A DNA stretch of 64,000 nt, taken from an uncultured Bacteroides sp. Lineage in GTDB: Bacteria; Bacteroidota; Bacteroidia; Bacteroidales; Bacteroidaceae. Of the stretch, positions 40,867 to 48,935 are shown piece after piece. The DNA lies in the NCBI GenBank assembly GCA_900552075.1, contig URYL01000002.1, positions 262,362 through 326,361 on the forward strand, written 5' to 3'. Every line of letters starts with the position of its first letter. The first letter of the stretch is position 1. The notes under the pieces are model-generated. The model saw only the letters and a program-made list of their open reading frames with translations, was not told where the DNA came from and did not search any database. A program made the position numbers and the translations under genes.

Positions 40867-41865
40867 TTACCGGATAATCTTGAGAAATTTTTCGATGTCT
40901 CTCCGAATCATCTGATAAAGAGGGGAGTGGGTATAGAAGTTGTTCCGGTGGATGACGATTTCCACGCCCACCTGGCTGCGTTGGTAGCTGGTCAGCTCGT
41001 TGTGCAGCTGCATGTCGTGGAGTGCCAGGTCATGAATCTGCTGTTCCCGTTCTCGGCGTAGCACGGTGCATACGGGAATCAACAGGCGCAGTACCACGTT
41101 GTCCATGATGTGATGGCCTTGGATAAACATGTAAGTGTTGTCGGGATGTACGCCGAGCTGTTCAAATTCTTTTTTCATGTCTTCAATTTCTCCCAAGGCG
41201 TCGGGGTGACGGTGTTCCAGGTCGTGCAGTTTCCGGTTGACTTTTTTCGCCATGTTTTCCAGGCTCCGTTCCGGATGGTGGGTGCTGACCTGGTCCAGCT
41301 TGACGTACGAACAGAAATCCAGCAGGGAGAACTCGGAAAGGATGTGCCGGCGGTAGAACCACACCGACCAGATGAACAACGGATAAGCAATCTGGGAATA
41401 CATTTTCATGAATTCCACAAAGTTGATGAGCTTGTGATCATTCAGGGTAGCCATGACACAGACCTCGTGCAGCCCTTCCGCATAGCAGTGATAGTTTTCA
41501 ATGGCGTAAGCGTAGGTTTGCATCACGTAGGGGCTCTCGATGATGTATTGGGAAGTATGGGTACGTCCTTGCAGGAGGTAATCGTAATCGCTGTCTACAC
41601 AGGCAATCATGTTTTCGCCCAACTGCTTGCCGAGCTGGTTCATCAGTACGGTTTTCTTGCCTTTGGCCAATGAGGTCTGCGAGGGCAACATCACTTCGAA
41701 ATACCGGGTGTTGTCTTCGTATTCCGAGAGGATGGTTCTCCAGAAAGAAATATCGTCGTAGCTTTCCACATAAGCCACGATTTTTCTTCTCGCACGTTTG
41801 GGCTTGAGGCTGTTGGCCGCTCCAATGTACAGGGAAGAAAGGTTCTCAGTCAGTCTTTTTCCCAT
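40867..41865 (-). CDS. DUF4435 (TOPRIM-like) protein, AriB-like
   Basis: A 332-residue protein with the DUF4435 pattern: an acidic residue in VAYVESYDDISFW (Glu34, Asp37, Asp38) and a DxDxD cluster in ACVDSDYDYLL (Asp91, Asp93, Asp95), the metal-binding layout of TOPRIM nucleases. The segment YAYAIENYHCYAEGL is also typical of DUF4435. It lies 14 bp behind the ABC-type ATPase gene with which it forms an operon. ATPase followed by DUF4435 TOPRIM is the arrangement of PARIS (AriA-AriB) anti-phage systems. The alternative is a conserved housekeeping pair of unknown role. Confidence 0.8.
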   Translation of the reverse strand: MGKRLTENLSSLYIGAANSLKPKRARRKIVAYVESYDDISFWRTILSEYEDNTRYFEVMLPSQTSLAKGKKTVLMNQLGKQLGENMIACVDSDYDYLLQGRTHTSQYIIESPYVMQTYAYAIENYHCYAEGLHEVCVMATLNDHKLINFVEFMKMYSQIAYPLFIWSVWFYRRHILSEFSLLDFCSYVKLDQVSTHHPERSLENMAKKVNRKLHDLEHRHPDALGEIEDMKKEFEQLGVHPDNTYMFIQGHHIMDNVVLRLLIPVCTVLRREREQQIHDLALHDMQLHNELTSYQRSQVGVEIVIHRNNFYTHSPLYQMIRRDIEKFLKIIR

Positions 41866-41879
41866 ACGGCTACTTCTTT

Positions 41880-42704
41880 TTAACGGGTTGTAATGTCACT
41901 CACTTCGGTCACGGCATCCATCCAGCCGTTCATGATGAGGGCCGGAGAGTGGGTGGTCAGGATGATTTGTACGTTCGGATTCAGGCTCCGGATGAGGGAA
42001 ATGAGGCGCTGCTGCCATTCCACATGAAGGGAGATTTCCGGCTCGTCCATGAAAAGGGTACACGACTGGTTGTCCTGCACCAATACGGTGAGCAGGATGA
42101 CCAACATCTGCTTTTCGCCGGAAGACAGCTGGTAGGGTGTCAGGATATCACCGTCCTGTTCAAACAGGATTTCATTGTTTTGGCGGAGGATTTTTTTCCC
42201 AGTCTCGCTGAACAAATCGTCCATCAGGTCTTGGAAATGCGTCTTCGGTCGGGAAATTTCAGCCGCCTTTGCCTGGTTTTCCGGCTTTCCGCTCGTCAGC
42301 AGAGAGATAATCCGGTTGCCGATGTTCACCTGATAGTCCAAATAGCGCCGCTGGAGCAGATAAAGCTGCCAGTCGAGCTCTGTCTTCACGTTCTGGTTCC
42401 CGATTTTATCCAGTAGTCCGGAGCTGAGCAGCGGACGGTCGAAACTGCGTATCACATCGAAATGGATGTAGGTGGCATCTTCGGGATAGAAGGTGAACGA
42501 TACCCCTTCATGCACTCCGTTGCTGAGGGCACCGCCTTCCAGGTCGCTCAGACGGCGTACGGAGTTGTTCAGGATCGTGCTTTTCCCGATGCCGTTCACT
42601 CCGCTCAGGATGTTGACATCCGGGCGTAAATCCCAGGCAATGTTTTTCCGGCCCCATAAGCCTTTAATCTCAATGCGCTTGATGTATTCAGCTTGCTTTT
42701 TCAT
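41880..42704 (-). CDS. ABC-type AAA ATPase, AriA-like partner of DUF4435 protein
   Basis: A 274-residue ATPase of the AAA_15/AAA_21 (SMC/OLD-like) class: Walker A GVNGIGKS at about 35-42, signature LSSGEKQM, Walker B TLFMDEPEISLHVEWQ, and the switch His in LTTHSPALI near the C-terminus. The middle (about 100-180) is helical and short, so it has no long coiled coil or fused nuclease domain. It is smaller than typical PARIS AriA proteins (400 or more residues). Its partner DUF4435 gene follows after 14 bp. A consensus promoter lies just upstream. No restriction or mobile genes are nearby. Confidence 0.82.
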   Translation of the reverse strand: MKKQAEYIKRIEIKGLWGRKNIAWDLRPDVNILSGVNGIGKSTILNNSVRRLSDLEGGALSNGVHEGVSFTFYPEDATYIHFDVIRSFDRPLLSSGLLDKIGNQNVKTELDWQLYLLQRRYLDYQVNIGNRIISLLTSGKPENQAKAAEISRPKTHFQDLMDDLFSETGKKILRQNNEILFEQDGDILTPYQLSSGEKQMLVILLTVLVQDNQSCTLFMDEPEISLHVEWQQRLISLIRSLNPNVQIILTTHSPALIMNGWMDAVTEVSDITTR

Positions 42705-42728
42705 GGCTGTTTTTGTTTACACGTCAAA

Positions 42729-42759
42729 CAAAAATAGCAAATTGCTTGGAATAAATCAA
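42729..42759 (-). promoter_or_regulatory. Promoter of the ATPase-DUF4435 pair
   Basis: Minus-strand TTG (42757-42759), 20 bp, TATTTTTG (42729-42736), 25 bp upstream of the ATPase start. Confidence 0.55.
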
Positions 42760-42790
42760 CGGGGAGCCGGTTCTTTTTTTAAAAACCTCG

Positions 42791-42798
42791 TAACTTTG
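42791..42798 (+). promoter_or_regulatory. Candidate -7 box for the helicase gene
   Basis: TAACTTTG about 97 bp upstream of the helicase ATG. No convincing -33. Confidence 0.4.
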
Positions 42799-42894
42799 CA
42801 AAAATTAGGAAATAGTAGTTCGTGAACAGGGTAAACCGAGGGTCCCAAGGGGCTTGTGTCTGGCGGCTATCCTTCAATTCGGAAAGAGAAAAAT

Positions 42895-44787
42895 ATGAAA
42901 AAAGAAGATACAGTCATCCAATCGCCGATATTGTACTTGCAGCATCACTATGAGTTGTTGAAGCTGGAATATGAATACGAGAAAGCGCAGTTCAAGCAGC
43001 AGACCGAACTGATGGGCATCGGCCGGAAAATCAAGCGGGGTATGTGCTGGTATCCCTTGTCGCTGGGAAGAAGTTATTACAACGCCTTGAACCAGTTGGT
43101 CATCGAGGTAGAACGGAAGGAGGACAAGGAGATTGAGCATCTGTTTGAGTATGGGCGTCCGGTGTGTTTCTTTACACAGGACCTGTCGGGCAAGCTGACC
43201 TACCTGAACTTTGTGGCCACGGTGAACTATGTGGAGGAAGACCGCATGGTGGTGATTTTGCCGGATGCCAATGCGTTGCTGGCTTTGCAGAGCAAGGAAG
43301 TACTGGGGGTACAGCTGTATTTCGACGAGACTAGCTACCGGCTGATGTTTGAGGCCGTCAAGCAGGTACTCAGTGCGAAGAACAATCGTCTGGCGGAACT
43401 GCGGGATATTTTCCACGGCACACAGCCCGTATCGACTTTCTCGTTTCAGCCGGTACGTTTCCCTTGGTTGAACGCCACACAGGAAGAGGCGGTCAACAAG
43501 GTGTTGCATGCCAAGGATGTGGCCATCGTACACGGCCCTCCCGGAACGGGAAAGACGACCACGCTGGTAGAAGCCATTTATGAAACTCTCCATCGGGAAA
43601 ATCAGGTGCTGGTCTGCGCACAGAGCAACATGGCCGTCGACTGGATCAGTGAGAAGCTGGTCGACCGGGGCGTGAGTGTGTTGCGCATCGGGAATCCCAG
43701 TCGGGTCAATGACAAGATGCTGTCGTTCACCTATGAACGGCGCTTTGAGGCCCATCCGGACTATCCTCAGCTGTGGAGCATCCGCAAGGCGGTGCGCGAA
43801 TTGTATGCCCGCAGCCGAAAAGGAGCCGACCGGGAGAGCATCCGACAGAAAATCAATTCATTGAAAGACCGGGCTACGGAACTGGAAATCCGCATCAACG
43901 AAGCTTTGTTCAGTGAGGCGAGGGTGATTGCCTGCACGCTGGTGGGAAGCGCCAACCGTCTGCTGATAGGACAGAAGTTCGGAACGGTATTCATTGACGA
44001 GGCAGCCCAGGCGTTGGAAGCGGCCTGCTGGATTCCGTTGCGGAAAGCCGACCGGGTGATTCTGGCCGGCGACCATTGTCAGTTGCCGCCTACAGTGAAA
44101 TGTCCGGAGGCCCTGCGTGCCGGATTGGGGCATACGCTGATGCAGTGCATTGTGAAGAACAAGCCGGAGGTGGTGTCGCTGTTGAAGGTGCAGTACCGCA
44201 TGAACGACGAAATTATGCGCTTTTCGTCCGACTGGTTCTACGGGGGTATGCTTCGCTCGGCGCCCGAAGTGAAATACCGCAGCATCCTGGACTTCGATAC
44301 CCCGATTGAATGGGTCAATACTGAAGGAATGGATTGCAACGAGGAGTTTGTGGGCGAGAACTACGGGCGTATCAACAAACCGGAAGCGGAACTGTCCATC
44401 GGGCAGTTAAAGGAATACATCACGAAAATCGGACGGGAGCGTTTCCTGGAAGAACGCATCGACGTGGGACTGATTTCACCGTACAAGGCGCAGGTGCAGT
44501 ACCTCCGCCAGCTGGTCAAGAAAGATGCTTTCTTCAAGCCCTACCGTTCCTTGATTACCATCAATACGGTGGACGGCTTCCAGGGGCAGGAGCGCGATGT
44601 CATTCTCATCAGTCTGGTACGCGCCAACGAAGACGGGCAGATTGGTTTTCTGAACGATTTGCGCCGCATGAACGTGGCCATCACGCGGGCCCGTATGAAA
44701 CTGATTATTCTGGGCGATGCTTCCACTTTGACCAAACATGCCTTTTACAAGAAGCTCTACGAGTATATCCATAGTTTGCAGGAGTGA
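42895..44787 (+). CDS. Upf1/IGHMBP2-like superfamily 1 helicase
   Basis: DNA or RNA helicase of the SF1B Upf1-like group, 630 residues from ATG 42895 (MKKEDTVIQSPILYL). The 13-residue extension upstream is not conserved-looking. Motifs are I GPPGTGKTTT, Ia CAQSNMAVDWI, II FIDEAAQALE, III GDHCQLPPTV, IV KVQYRMNDEI, V TVDGFQGQERD and VI NVAITRARMK. The N-terminal 200 residues are the stalk and beta-barrel-type region seen in IGHMBP2. It is a common Bacteroidales gene, probably in nucleic-acid repair or RNA metabolism. A terminator overlapping the next gene's upstream region follows. Confidence 0.88.
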   Translation: MKKEDTVIQSPILYLQHHYELLKLEYEYEKAQFKQQTELMGIGRKIKRGMCWYPLSLGRSYYNALNQLVIEVERKEDKEIEHLFEYGRPVCFFTQDLSGKLTYLNFVATVNYVEEDRMVVILPDANALLALQSKEVLGVQLYFDETSYRLMFEAVKQVLSAKNNRLAELRDIFHGTQPVSTFSFQPVRFPWLNATQEEAVNKVLHAKDVAIVHGPPGTGKTTTLVEAIYETLHRENQVLVCAQSNMAVDWISEKLVDRGVSVLRIGNPSRVNDKMLSFTYERRFEAHPDYPQLWSIRKAVRELYARSRKGADRESIRQKINSLKDRATELEIRINEALFSEARVIACTLVGSANRLLIGQKFGTVFIDEAAQALEAACWIPLRKADRVILAGDHCQLPPTVKCPEALRAGLGHTLMQCIVKNKPEVVSLLKVQYRMNDEIMRFSSDWFYGGMLRSAPEVKYRSILDFDTPIEWVNTEGMDCNEEFVGENYGRINKPEAELSIGQLKEYITKIGRERFLEERIDVGLISPYKAQVQYLRQLVKKDAFFKPYRSLITINTVDGFQGQERDVILISLVRANEDGQIGFLNDLRRMNVAITRARMKLIILGDASTLTKHAFYKKLYEYIHSLQE

Positions 44788-44796
44788 ATTCAGGAG

Positions 44797-44843
44797 TCGG
44801 GATAAGGATATTCGCAAAATTTGTTTATCTTTATCCCGATTTT
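44797..44843 (+). terminator. Probable terminator of the helicase gene
   Basis: TCGGGATAA pairs with TTATCCCGA across a 25-nt loop, followed by TTTT. Just before the AspT-like gene. Confidence 0.6.
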
Positions 44844-44865
44844 ATTCACACTATTCTAATTTTTT

Positions 44866-46464
44866 ATGTTGACAGACTTACTGCAAACTTCGTATTTTGC
44901 AATTTTCTTGATTGTAGCCTTGGGCTTTATGCTCGGACGTATCAAAGTGATGGGCCTATCGCTCGATGTGTCTGCCGTGATTTTTATCGCCCTTGCTTTC
45001 GGGCATTGGGGCGTGTCTATTCCAAAGGAACTGGGAACCTTCGGACTGGTGCTGTTCATTTTCACCATCGGCATCCAGGCCGGTCCGGGTTTCTTTCATT
45101 CTTTCCGGAGCAAAGGAAAGACCTTGATTCTGATTACCTTGCTGATCGTGGCTTCTGCCTGTCTGACGGGGGTGGCCATGAAGTATCTTTTCGATATCGA
45201 TACGCCCAGTATCGTGGGACTGATTGCGGGGGCGCTGACCAGTACGCCGGGATTGGCGGTGGCCATCGACAGCACGCAGTCGCCGCTGGCTTCCATTGCC
45301 TACGGTATCGCCTATCCGTTTGGGGTGATTGGGGTGATTTTATTCGTGAAACTGCTTCCCAAGCTGATGCGCATCGACTTGAACGAAGAGGCCCGGAAGC
45401 TGGAAAAGGAACGGCGCAGCCAGTTCCCGGAACTGAACACCTGTCTGTTCAAAGTGACCAACCCCACGGTTTTCAACCGTACCTTGATTCAGTTGAACAT
45501 TAGGGCCATGACGGGGGCCGTGATTTCGCGCTTGAAACGGGGCGACGAGATTCTGATTCCGAAAGCCCATACGGTGTTGCAGGAAGGCGACTGCATCCAG
45601 GCAGTGGGTAGTGAAGATTCCTTGAAGAATCTGGCCCTGATGCTGGGCGAACGAGAGGAAGGAGAACTACCGCTGAGTCATACGCAGAGCATCGAATCGT
45701 TGCTGCTGACCAAGAAAGACATGATTAACAAGCAGCTGGGTGAACTCAACTTGCAGAAGAACTTCGGTTGTACGGTCACCCGTGTGCGCCGAAGCGGTAT
45801 CGACCTGTCTCCATCGCCGGAACTGGCCCTGAAATTTGGCGACAAACTGATGGTGGTGGGCGAGAAGGAAGGGATACAAGGAGTGGCCCGGTTGCTGGGT
45901 AATGACGTGAAACGCCTCTCGGATACTGATTTCTTCCCCATCGCCATGGGTATTGTGCTGGGCGTGCTGTTCGGAAAACTGCATATCTCTTTCGGAGGAG
46001 GAATGACCTTCTCCCCAGGACTGACCGGCGGCGTGCTGATGATGGCGTTGTTCCTGAGTGCCATAGGTAAGACGGGACCGATTATCTGGTCCATGTCGGG
46101 ACCGGCCAATCAGCTGTTGCGTCAGTTGGGGTTGCTGCTGTTCCTGGCCGAAGTGGGAACCTCAGCCGGAAAGACCTTGGTGGCTACCTTTCAGGAGAGC
46201 GGTTTCCTGCTTTTCGGGGTAGGTGCTTTGATTACCCTGGTACCGATGCTGCTGGCGGCAGTTGTAGGACGGCTGGTGTTTAAGGTCAGCCTGCTCGATT
46301 TGCTGGGCACCATTACCGGCGGTATGACCAGTACCCCGGGACTTGCGGCTGCCGACTCCATGACCGACAGCAACATTCCGGGAGTGGCCTACGCTACGGT
46401 GTATCCCATCGCCATGGTGTTCCTGATTCTGTTTATCCAGTTGATTGCACTGGCAGTAATATAG
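44866..46464 (+). CDS. AspT/YidE-like putative transporter with two TrkA-C domains
   Basis: Inner-membrane transporter of the aspartate:alanine exchanger family. The 532-residue protein has five helices at each end (about 1-170 and 365-532; GALTSTPGLAVAIDSTQSPL and TGGMTSTPGLAAADSM are the two inverted-repeat pore motifs) and two cytoplasmic RCK_C (TrkA-C) domains between them (about 205-280, HTVLQEGDCIQAVGSEDS, and 290-370, LALKFGDKLMVVGEKEG). Substrate is uncertain; the family includes the aspartate-alanine antiporter and uncharacterised YidE. The double STPGL motif is a firm family mark. A terminator follows. Confidence 0.88.
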   Translation: MLTDLLQTSYFAIFLIVALGFMLGRIKVMGLSLDVSAVIFIALAFGHWGVSIPKELGTFGLVLFIFTIGIQAGPGFFHSFRSKGKTLILITLLIVASACLTGVAMKYLFDIDTPSIVGLIAGALTSTPGLAVAIDSTQSPLASIAYGIAYPFGVIGVILFVKLLPKLMRIDLNEEARKLEKERRSQFPELNTCLFKVTNPTVFNRTLIQLNIRAMTGAVISRLKRGDEILIPKAHTVLQEGDCIQAVGSEDSLKNLALMLGEREEGELPLSHTQSIESLLLTKKDMINKQLGELNLQKNFGCTVTRVRRSGIDLSPSPELALKFGDKLMVVGEKEGIQGVARLLGNDVKRLSDTDFFPIAMGIVLGVLFGKLHISFGGGMTFSPGLTGGVLMMALFLSAIGKTGPIIWSMSGPANQLLRQLGLLLFLAEVGTSAGKTLVATFQESGFLLFGVGALITLVPMLLAAVVGRLVFKVSLLDLLGTITGGMTSTPGLAAADSMTDSNIPGVAYATVYPIAMVFLILFIQLIALAVI

Positions 46465-46497
46465 TATTTGAGAAGGCTTGCTTTGCCTTCGGTGAGG

Positions 46498-46547
46498 AAA
46501 TCCTGAAAGTCTGCATCTGCCAAGAGGGCGGCTTTCAGGATTTTTTT
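46498..46547 (+). terminator. Terminator of the AspT-like gene
   Basis: AAATCCTGAAAG/CTTTCAGGATTT stem with a 22-nt loop and a run of T. It is followed by the palindrome cluster at 46617-46732. Confidence 0.85.
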
Positions 46548-46616
46548 GTCGCTTCCTGTGGATACTTTCAGCAGCCCCTGAGATAAAGTTCAGATGCCTT
46601 GTCACATACTTCTTTT

Positions 46617-46732
46617 TGTCCCGAAGAATTCTCTGTTTCACACTGCGGGATTTGTATCCCACACTGTGAAATATATGTCCCACACTGTGGTTTTTGTATC
46701 CCACAGTGTGGGACAGAGAAATTGTCCCGAAG
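46617..46732. repeat. Palindrome cluster with CCCACACTGTG words
   Basis: A 116-bp block bounded by the direct repeat TGTCCCGAAG (46617-46626 and 46723-46732). Inside are an outer near-inverted repeat AATTCTCTG/CAGAGAAATT, a 16-bp imperfect hairpin (46636-46671, two non-Watson-Crick positions) and a perfect 14-bp hairpin (46677-46714, GTCCCACACTGTGG). The short ORF across it (46599-46805) is an artefact of this repeat. The 46748-46874 stretch holds only a small AGTCCT/AGGACT hairpin and the repeat copy at 46800. Confidence 0.75.
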
Positions 46733-46799
46733 TTTGAGGGAATATGTAAGGAGAAACGAAAGTTTTTGTCAGGGGCAAGTTTTATTTGTCGTCGAGGGA

Positions 46800-46811
46800 A
46801 GATGAGTCCTG
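46800..46811. repeat. 12-bp direct repeat AGATGAGTCCTG, left copy
   Basis: Exact match to 48381-48392, together flanking the DUF234-type ATPase gene and its promoter. GGGAA precedes the left copy and GGGAA precedes the right copy, so the match extends with one base of slippage. Confidence 0.6.
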
Positions 46812-46874
46812 GACTCCTTCTAGGACTTATTTAAAATAAAAGAAGCGTCAGGCTTATCTTGCAACCCTATTCAA

Positions 46875-48194
46875 CTACATATCATCCATAGACAGCCCTT
46901 TGTAGGAGATTTTATATCCCTTGAACTCACCTGTGGCACGCAGAAAGGCAGCGGCCTTATGCTCCAGCACTTCCATATCAATGTTTCCTGACTTGCGTTT
47001 CACTTCGAAAAACGTGGCTTCTTCGTCCAGTTCATTCTCGGCCACGATGTCAATTTCATTCTCGCCCTTTCGGTCCCACCATCCGCCGATGCGTGTGTAG
47101 GCTTGACGTTCAATCAGTACACGCCTGAAATAGCGTTCGAGCATCAGACCGCTGAATGTCTCGTAGTCCCGGTTGATAATCGTCTTCACACTCTCATAGT
47201 TCTCTATCTCCAGCATATAGCTGTACTTGTAGATGAAGCGAAACCAGAATGTGAAGAAGTTGTCTTCTATCGTATAGCGAACATTCTTGGTGGAACTCTT
47301 CTCAAAGAGGGGTTGCTTTTTGGCGATGATCTCATACTCGTTTTCCAGTTTGGTCAGATAGCCGCCGATTTCCTTGCCTACTACGCTCTCTATTTCTGAA
47401 CGGGAAGTCTTGCCTCTCGCTATGGCTGACAGAATCGAAAAATATACTCCATAGTCTTTGCCGAACTCCTCGATAAGGATAGCCTTTCCTTCTCCCAGAA
47501 AGATGGAATCGGCCTTTATGATGTGATCAAGCATGGCAGACTTGGTTGTTGCCCCGGCATCTACAAGCAGTTGTACATACTTAGCCACGCCGCCTGTGAA
47601 AGCATACAGGGCCAGCAGGTCTTCCGCCGTGTGACCGGGATGGTACTCCGTGAGAATCTCTTTCAACACCGTCGGAGTGAAGGGACGTACGGTCATAAAA
47701 CGGGTCTGCCTGTTATATAGCGGTTCCTTCTTGTCTTTGAATATCTTCGTCATCATGGAGTATATCGAGCCGCAGACAATAAGGTTCATGTGGGCTTTCG
47801 GACTGTATCGATCCCAGATGCGTTGCATGTCGCTGTACACCGACTTGTTCACGCGGAAGAATTCCTGGAACTCGTCAATGAACAGGGTGATGGGACGCTC
47901 CGTGGAAAGTTTCATCAGGAACTCGAACACGTCGGTAAAACGTTCCGCCCGTCCCATTGTAGGAATTCCCAGCTTGCTCTCTATTTCAAGTTGGTAATCT
48001 TCGCACAGCTCTCTTTCAGCCTTACGGGCAACGAAAAAATATAGAATAGGTTCGTCCTCGTATGCCTTCCACACGAGGGAGGTCTTGCCGATACGGCGCC
48101 GTCCCGTCACGACTGTGAACTGGGCGTTTTCTTTTGACCTTACGCGAATCTCACGCAGGGATGCTATTTCTTCTTTCCTGTCAAAAAATCTCAT
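46875..48194 (-). CDS. AAA ATPase with C-terminal DUF234-type nuclease-like domain
   Basis: A 439-residue protein. The N-terminal archaeal-ATPase-type P-loop domain (about 1-230) has Walker A GRRRIGKTS at 31-39, Walker B-like ITLFIDEFQEF, and SKLGIPT. The middle is a winged-helix region. The C-terminal domain (about 330-439) has WDRKGENEIDIVAENE then FFEVKRKSGN, the ED...EVK layout of a PD-(D/E)XK nuclease fold (DUF234). Function of this class is unsettled; in many genomes it is scattered and often linked to mobile or defence islands. It is flanked here by a short direct repeat and a gene remnant. Confidence 0.82.
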   Translation of the reverse strand: MRFFDRKEEIASLREIRVRSKENAQFTVVTGRRRIGKTSLVWKAYEDEPILYFFVARKAERELCEDYQLEIESKLGIPTMGRAERFTDVFEFLMKLSTERPITLFIDEFQEFFRVNKSVYSDMQRIWDRYSPKAHMNLIVCGSIYSMMTKIFKDKKEPLYNRQTRFMTVRPFTPTVLKEILTEYHPGHTAEDLLALYAFTGGVAKYVQLLVDAGATTKSAMLDHIIKADSIFLGEGKAILIEEFGKDYGVYFSILSAIARGKTSRSEIESVVGKEIGGYLTKLENEYEIIAKKQPLFEKSSTKNVRYTIEDNFFTFWFRFIYKYSYMLEIENYESVKTIINRDYETFSGLMLERYFRRVLIERQAYTRIGGWWDRKGENEIDIVAENELDEEATFFEVKRKSGNIDMEVLEHKAAAFLRATGEFKGYKISYKGLSMDDM

Positions 48195-48257
48195 ATCTTG
48201 GGTCTTTCTTTGTGAATTTCCGAAACGTGCATTTCGGAAATGGTTGTTTCGCTACTG

Positions 48258-48265
48258 CAAAGATA
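48258..48265 (-). promoter_or_regulatory. Candidate -7 box for the DUF234-type gene
   Basis: TATCTTTG on the minus strand, 64 bp upstream of the ATPase start, in the 365-bp gap. No clear -33. Confidence 0.45.
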
Positions 48266-48380
48266 AAGGGTTTTTCCATAAAAACAGGCAGTTGCCTTGT
48301 TTTTGTTCCATAGATAATAGATAGTTATCCTTTTGTAAGGAGAATCATATCAGCACTTATTATTGTGAGGCTGCCGGGAA

Positions 48381-48392
48381 AGATGAGTCCTG
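48381..48392. repeat. 12-bp direct repeat AGATGAGTCCTG, right copy
   Basis: Exact copy of 46800-46811. It lies between the DUF234-type gene and the remnant at 48413-48532. Confidence 0.6.
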
Positions 48393-48412
48393 ACTTGGAG
48401 AAATGAGGATAA

Positions 48413-48532
48413 ATCCAGATAAAAGAGAAAGGATACGCGAAAGAATATGAGGTAGATACCCGTAAACTGTATCAGATAGGAGCGGTATTCTCTTCAGAAA
48501 CGGGAACAATAGAGGAGTGGATAGTCAGATGA
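48413..48532 (+). pseudogene. 3' remnant of an AAA ATPase/DUF1703-type gene
   Basis: An open stretch of 39 codons, closed by a TGA, reads VDTRKLYQIGAVFSSETG then EEWIV at its end. This matches the C-terminus of the AAA-ATPase-like/DUF1703 PD-(D/E)XK proteins common in Bacteroidales, which end in a similar IG-x-x-FSSE-x-x-x-I-x-x-W. An in-frame TAA lies just upstream (48410-48412), there is no start codon, and the rest of the gene is missing. I read it as a decayed fragment. The other 230 bases of the gap hold no gene. Confidence 0.55.
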
Positions 48533-48559
48533 CAGACTGATCCACTTTGACTCTTTGGG

Positions 48560-48928
48560 TTATAGTTTGCTCAAAAAACGTTCCCGGTCCACAATATATC
48601 GGATGTGAACGCCTTCTCCCACCAGTCCTTTGCGGTCGGAGGCACTTACCTTGAAGGTCAGTTTCCGGCCTTCAATTTCGGTGAGTTCTGCGGTGGCGGT
48701 GATTTCCTCTCCTAGACCGGAAGGCTTGAGGTGCGAGGTCTGTATCATGGCACCTACGGTGGTGGAGCCTTCCGGAAGAGCCGGTTGGACGGCATGCATG
48801 GCTGCATTTTCCATCAAAGCCACCAGGGCGGGAGTGGCAAATACTTCCATGTCGCCCGAGCCGAGCGCCAAGGCGGTGTTGGTGGAATTTACCTGTACGG
48901 TACTGCTGTATGTAAGTCCTGTTTCCAT
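48560..48928 (-). CDS. FlK-like hotdog thioesterase
   Basis: A 122-residue hotdog-fold protein. The start of the fold reads NSTNTALALGSGDMEVFATPALVALMENAAM, shown here as a description: it contains the Thr (FATPAL) and Glu (MENA) used by FlK-type fluoroacetyl-CoA thioesterases, followed by QTSHLKPSGLGEEITATAEL with the catalytic-type His. It probably hydrolyses a small acyl-CoA; the natural substrate is not fluoroacetyl-CoA in this setting. It is 7 bp downstream of the MscS gene on the same strand, so the two are likely cotranscribed. Confidence 0.82.
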   Translation of the reverse strand: METGLTYSSTVQVNSTNTALALGSGDMEVFATPALVALMENAAMHAVQPALPEGSTTVGAMIQTSHLKPSGLGEEITATAELTEIEGRKLTFKVSASDRKGLVGEGVHIRYIVDRERFLSKL

Positions 48929-48935
48929 TGTTCTT

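Noticed and set aside
46617..46732. Possible CRISPR array
   Set aside because: Only two or three palindromic units, no regular spacer length, no leader and no cas genes.
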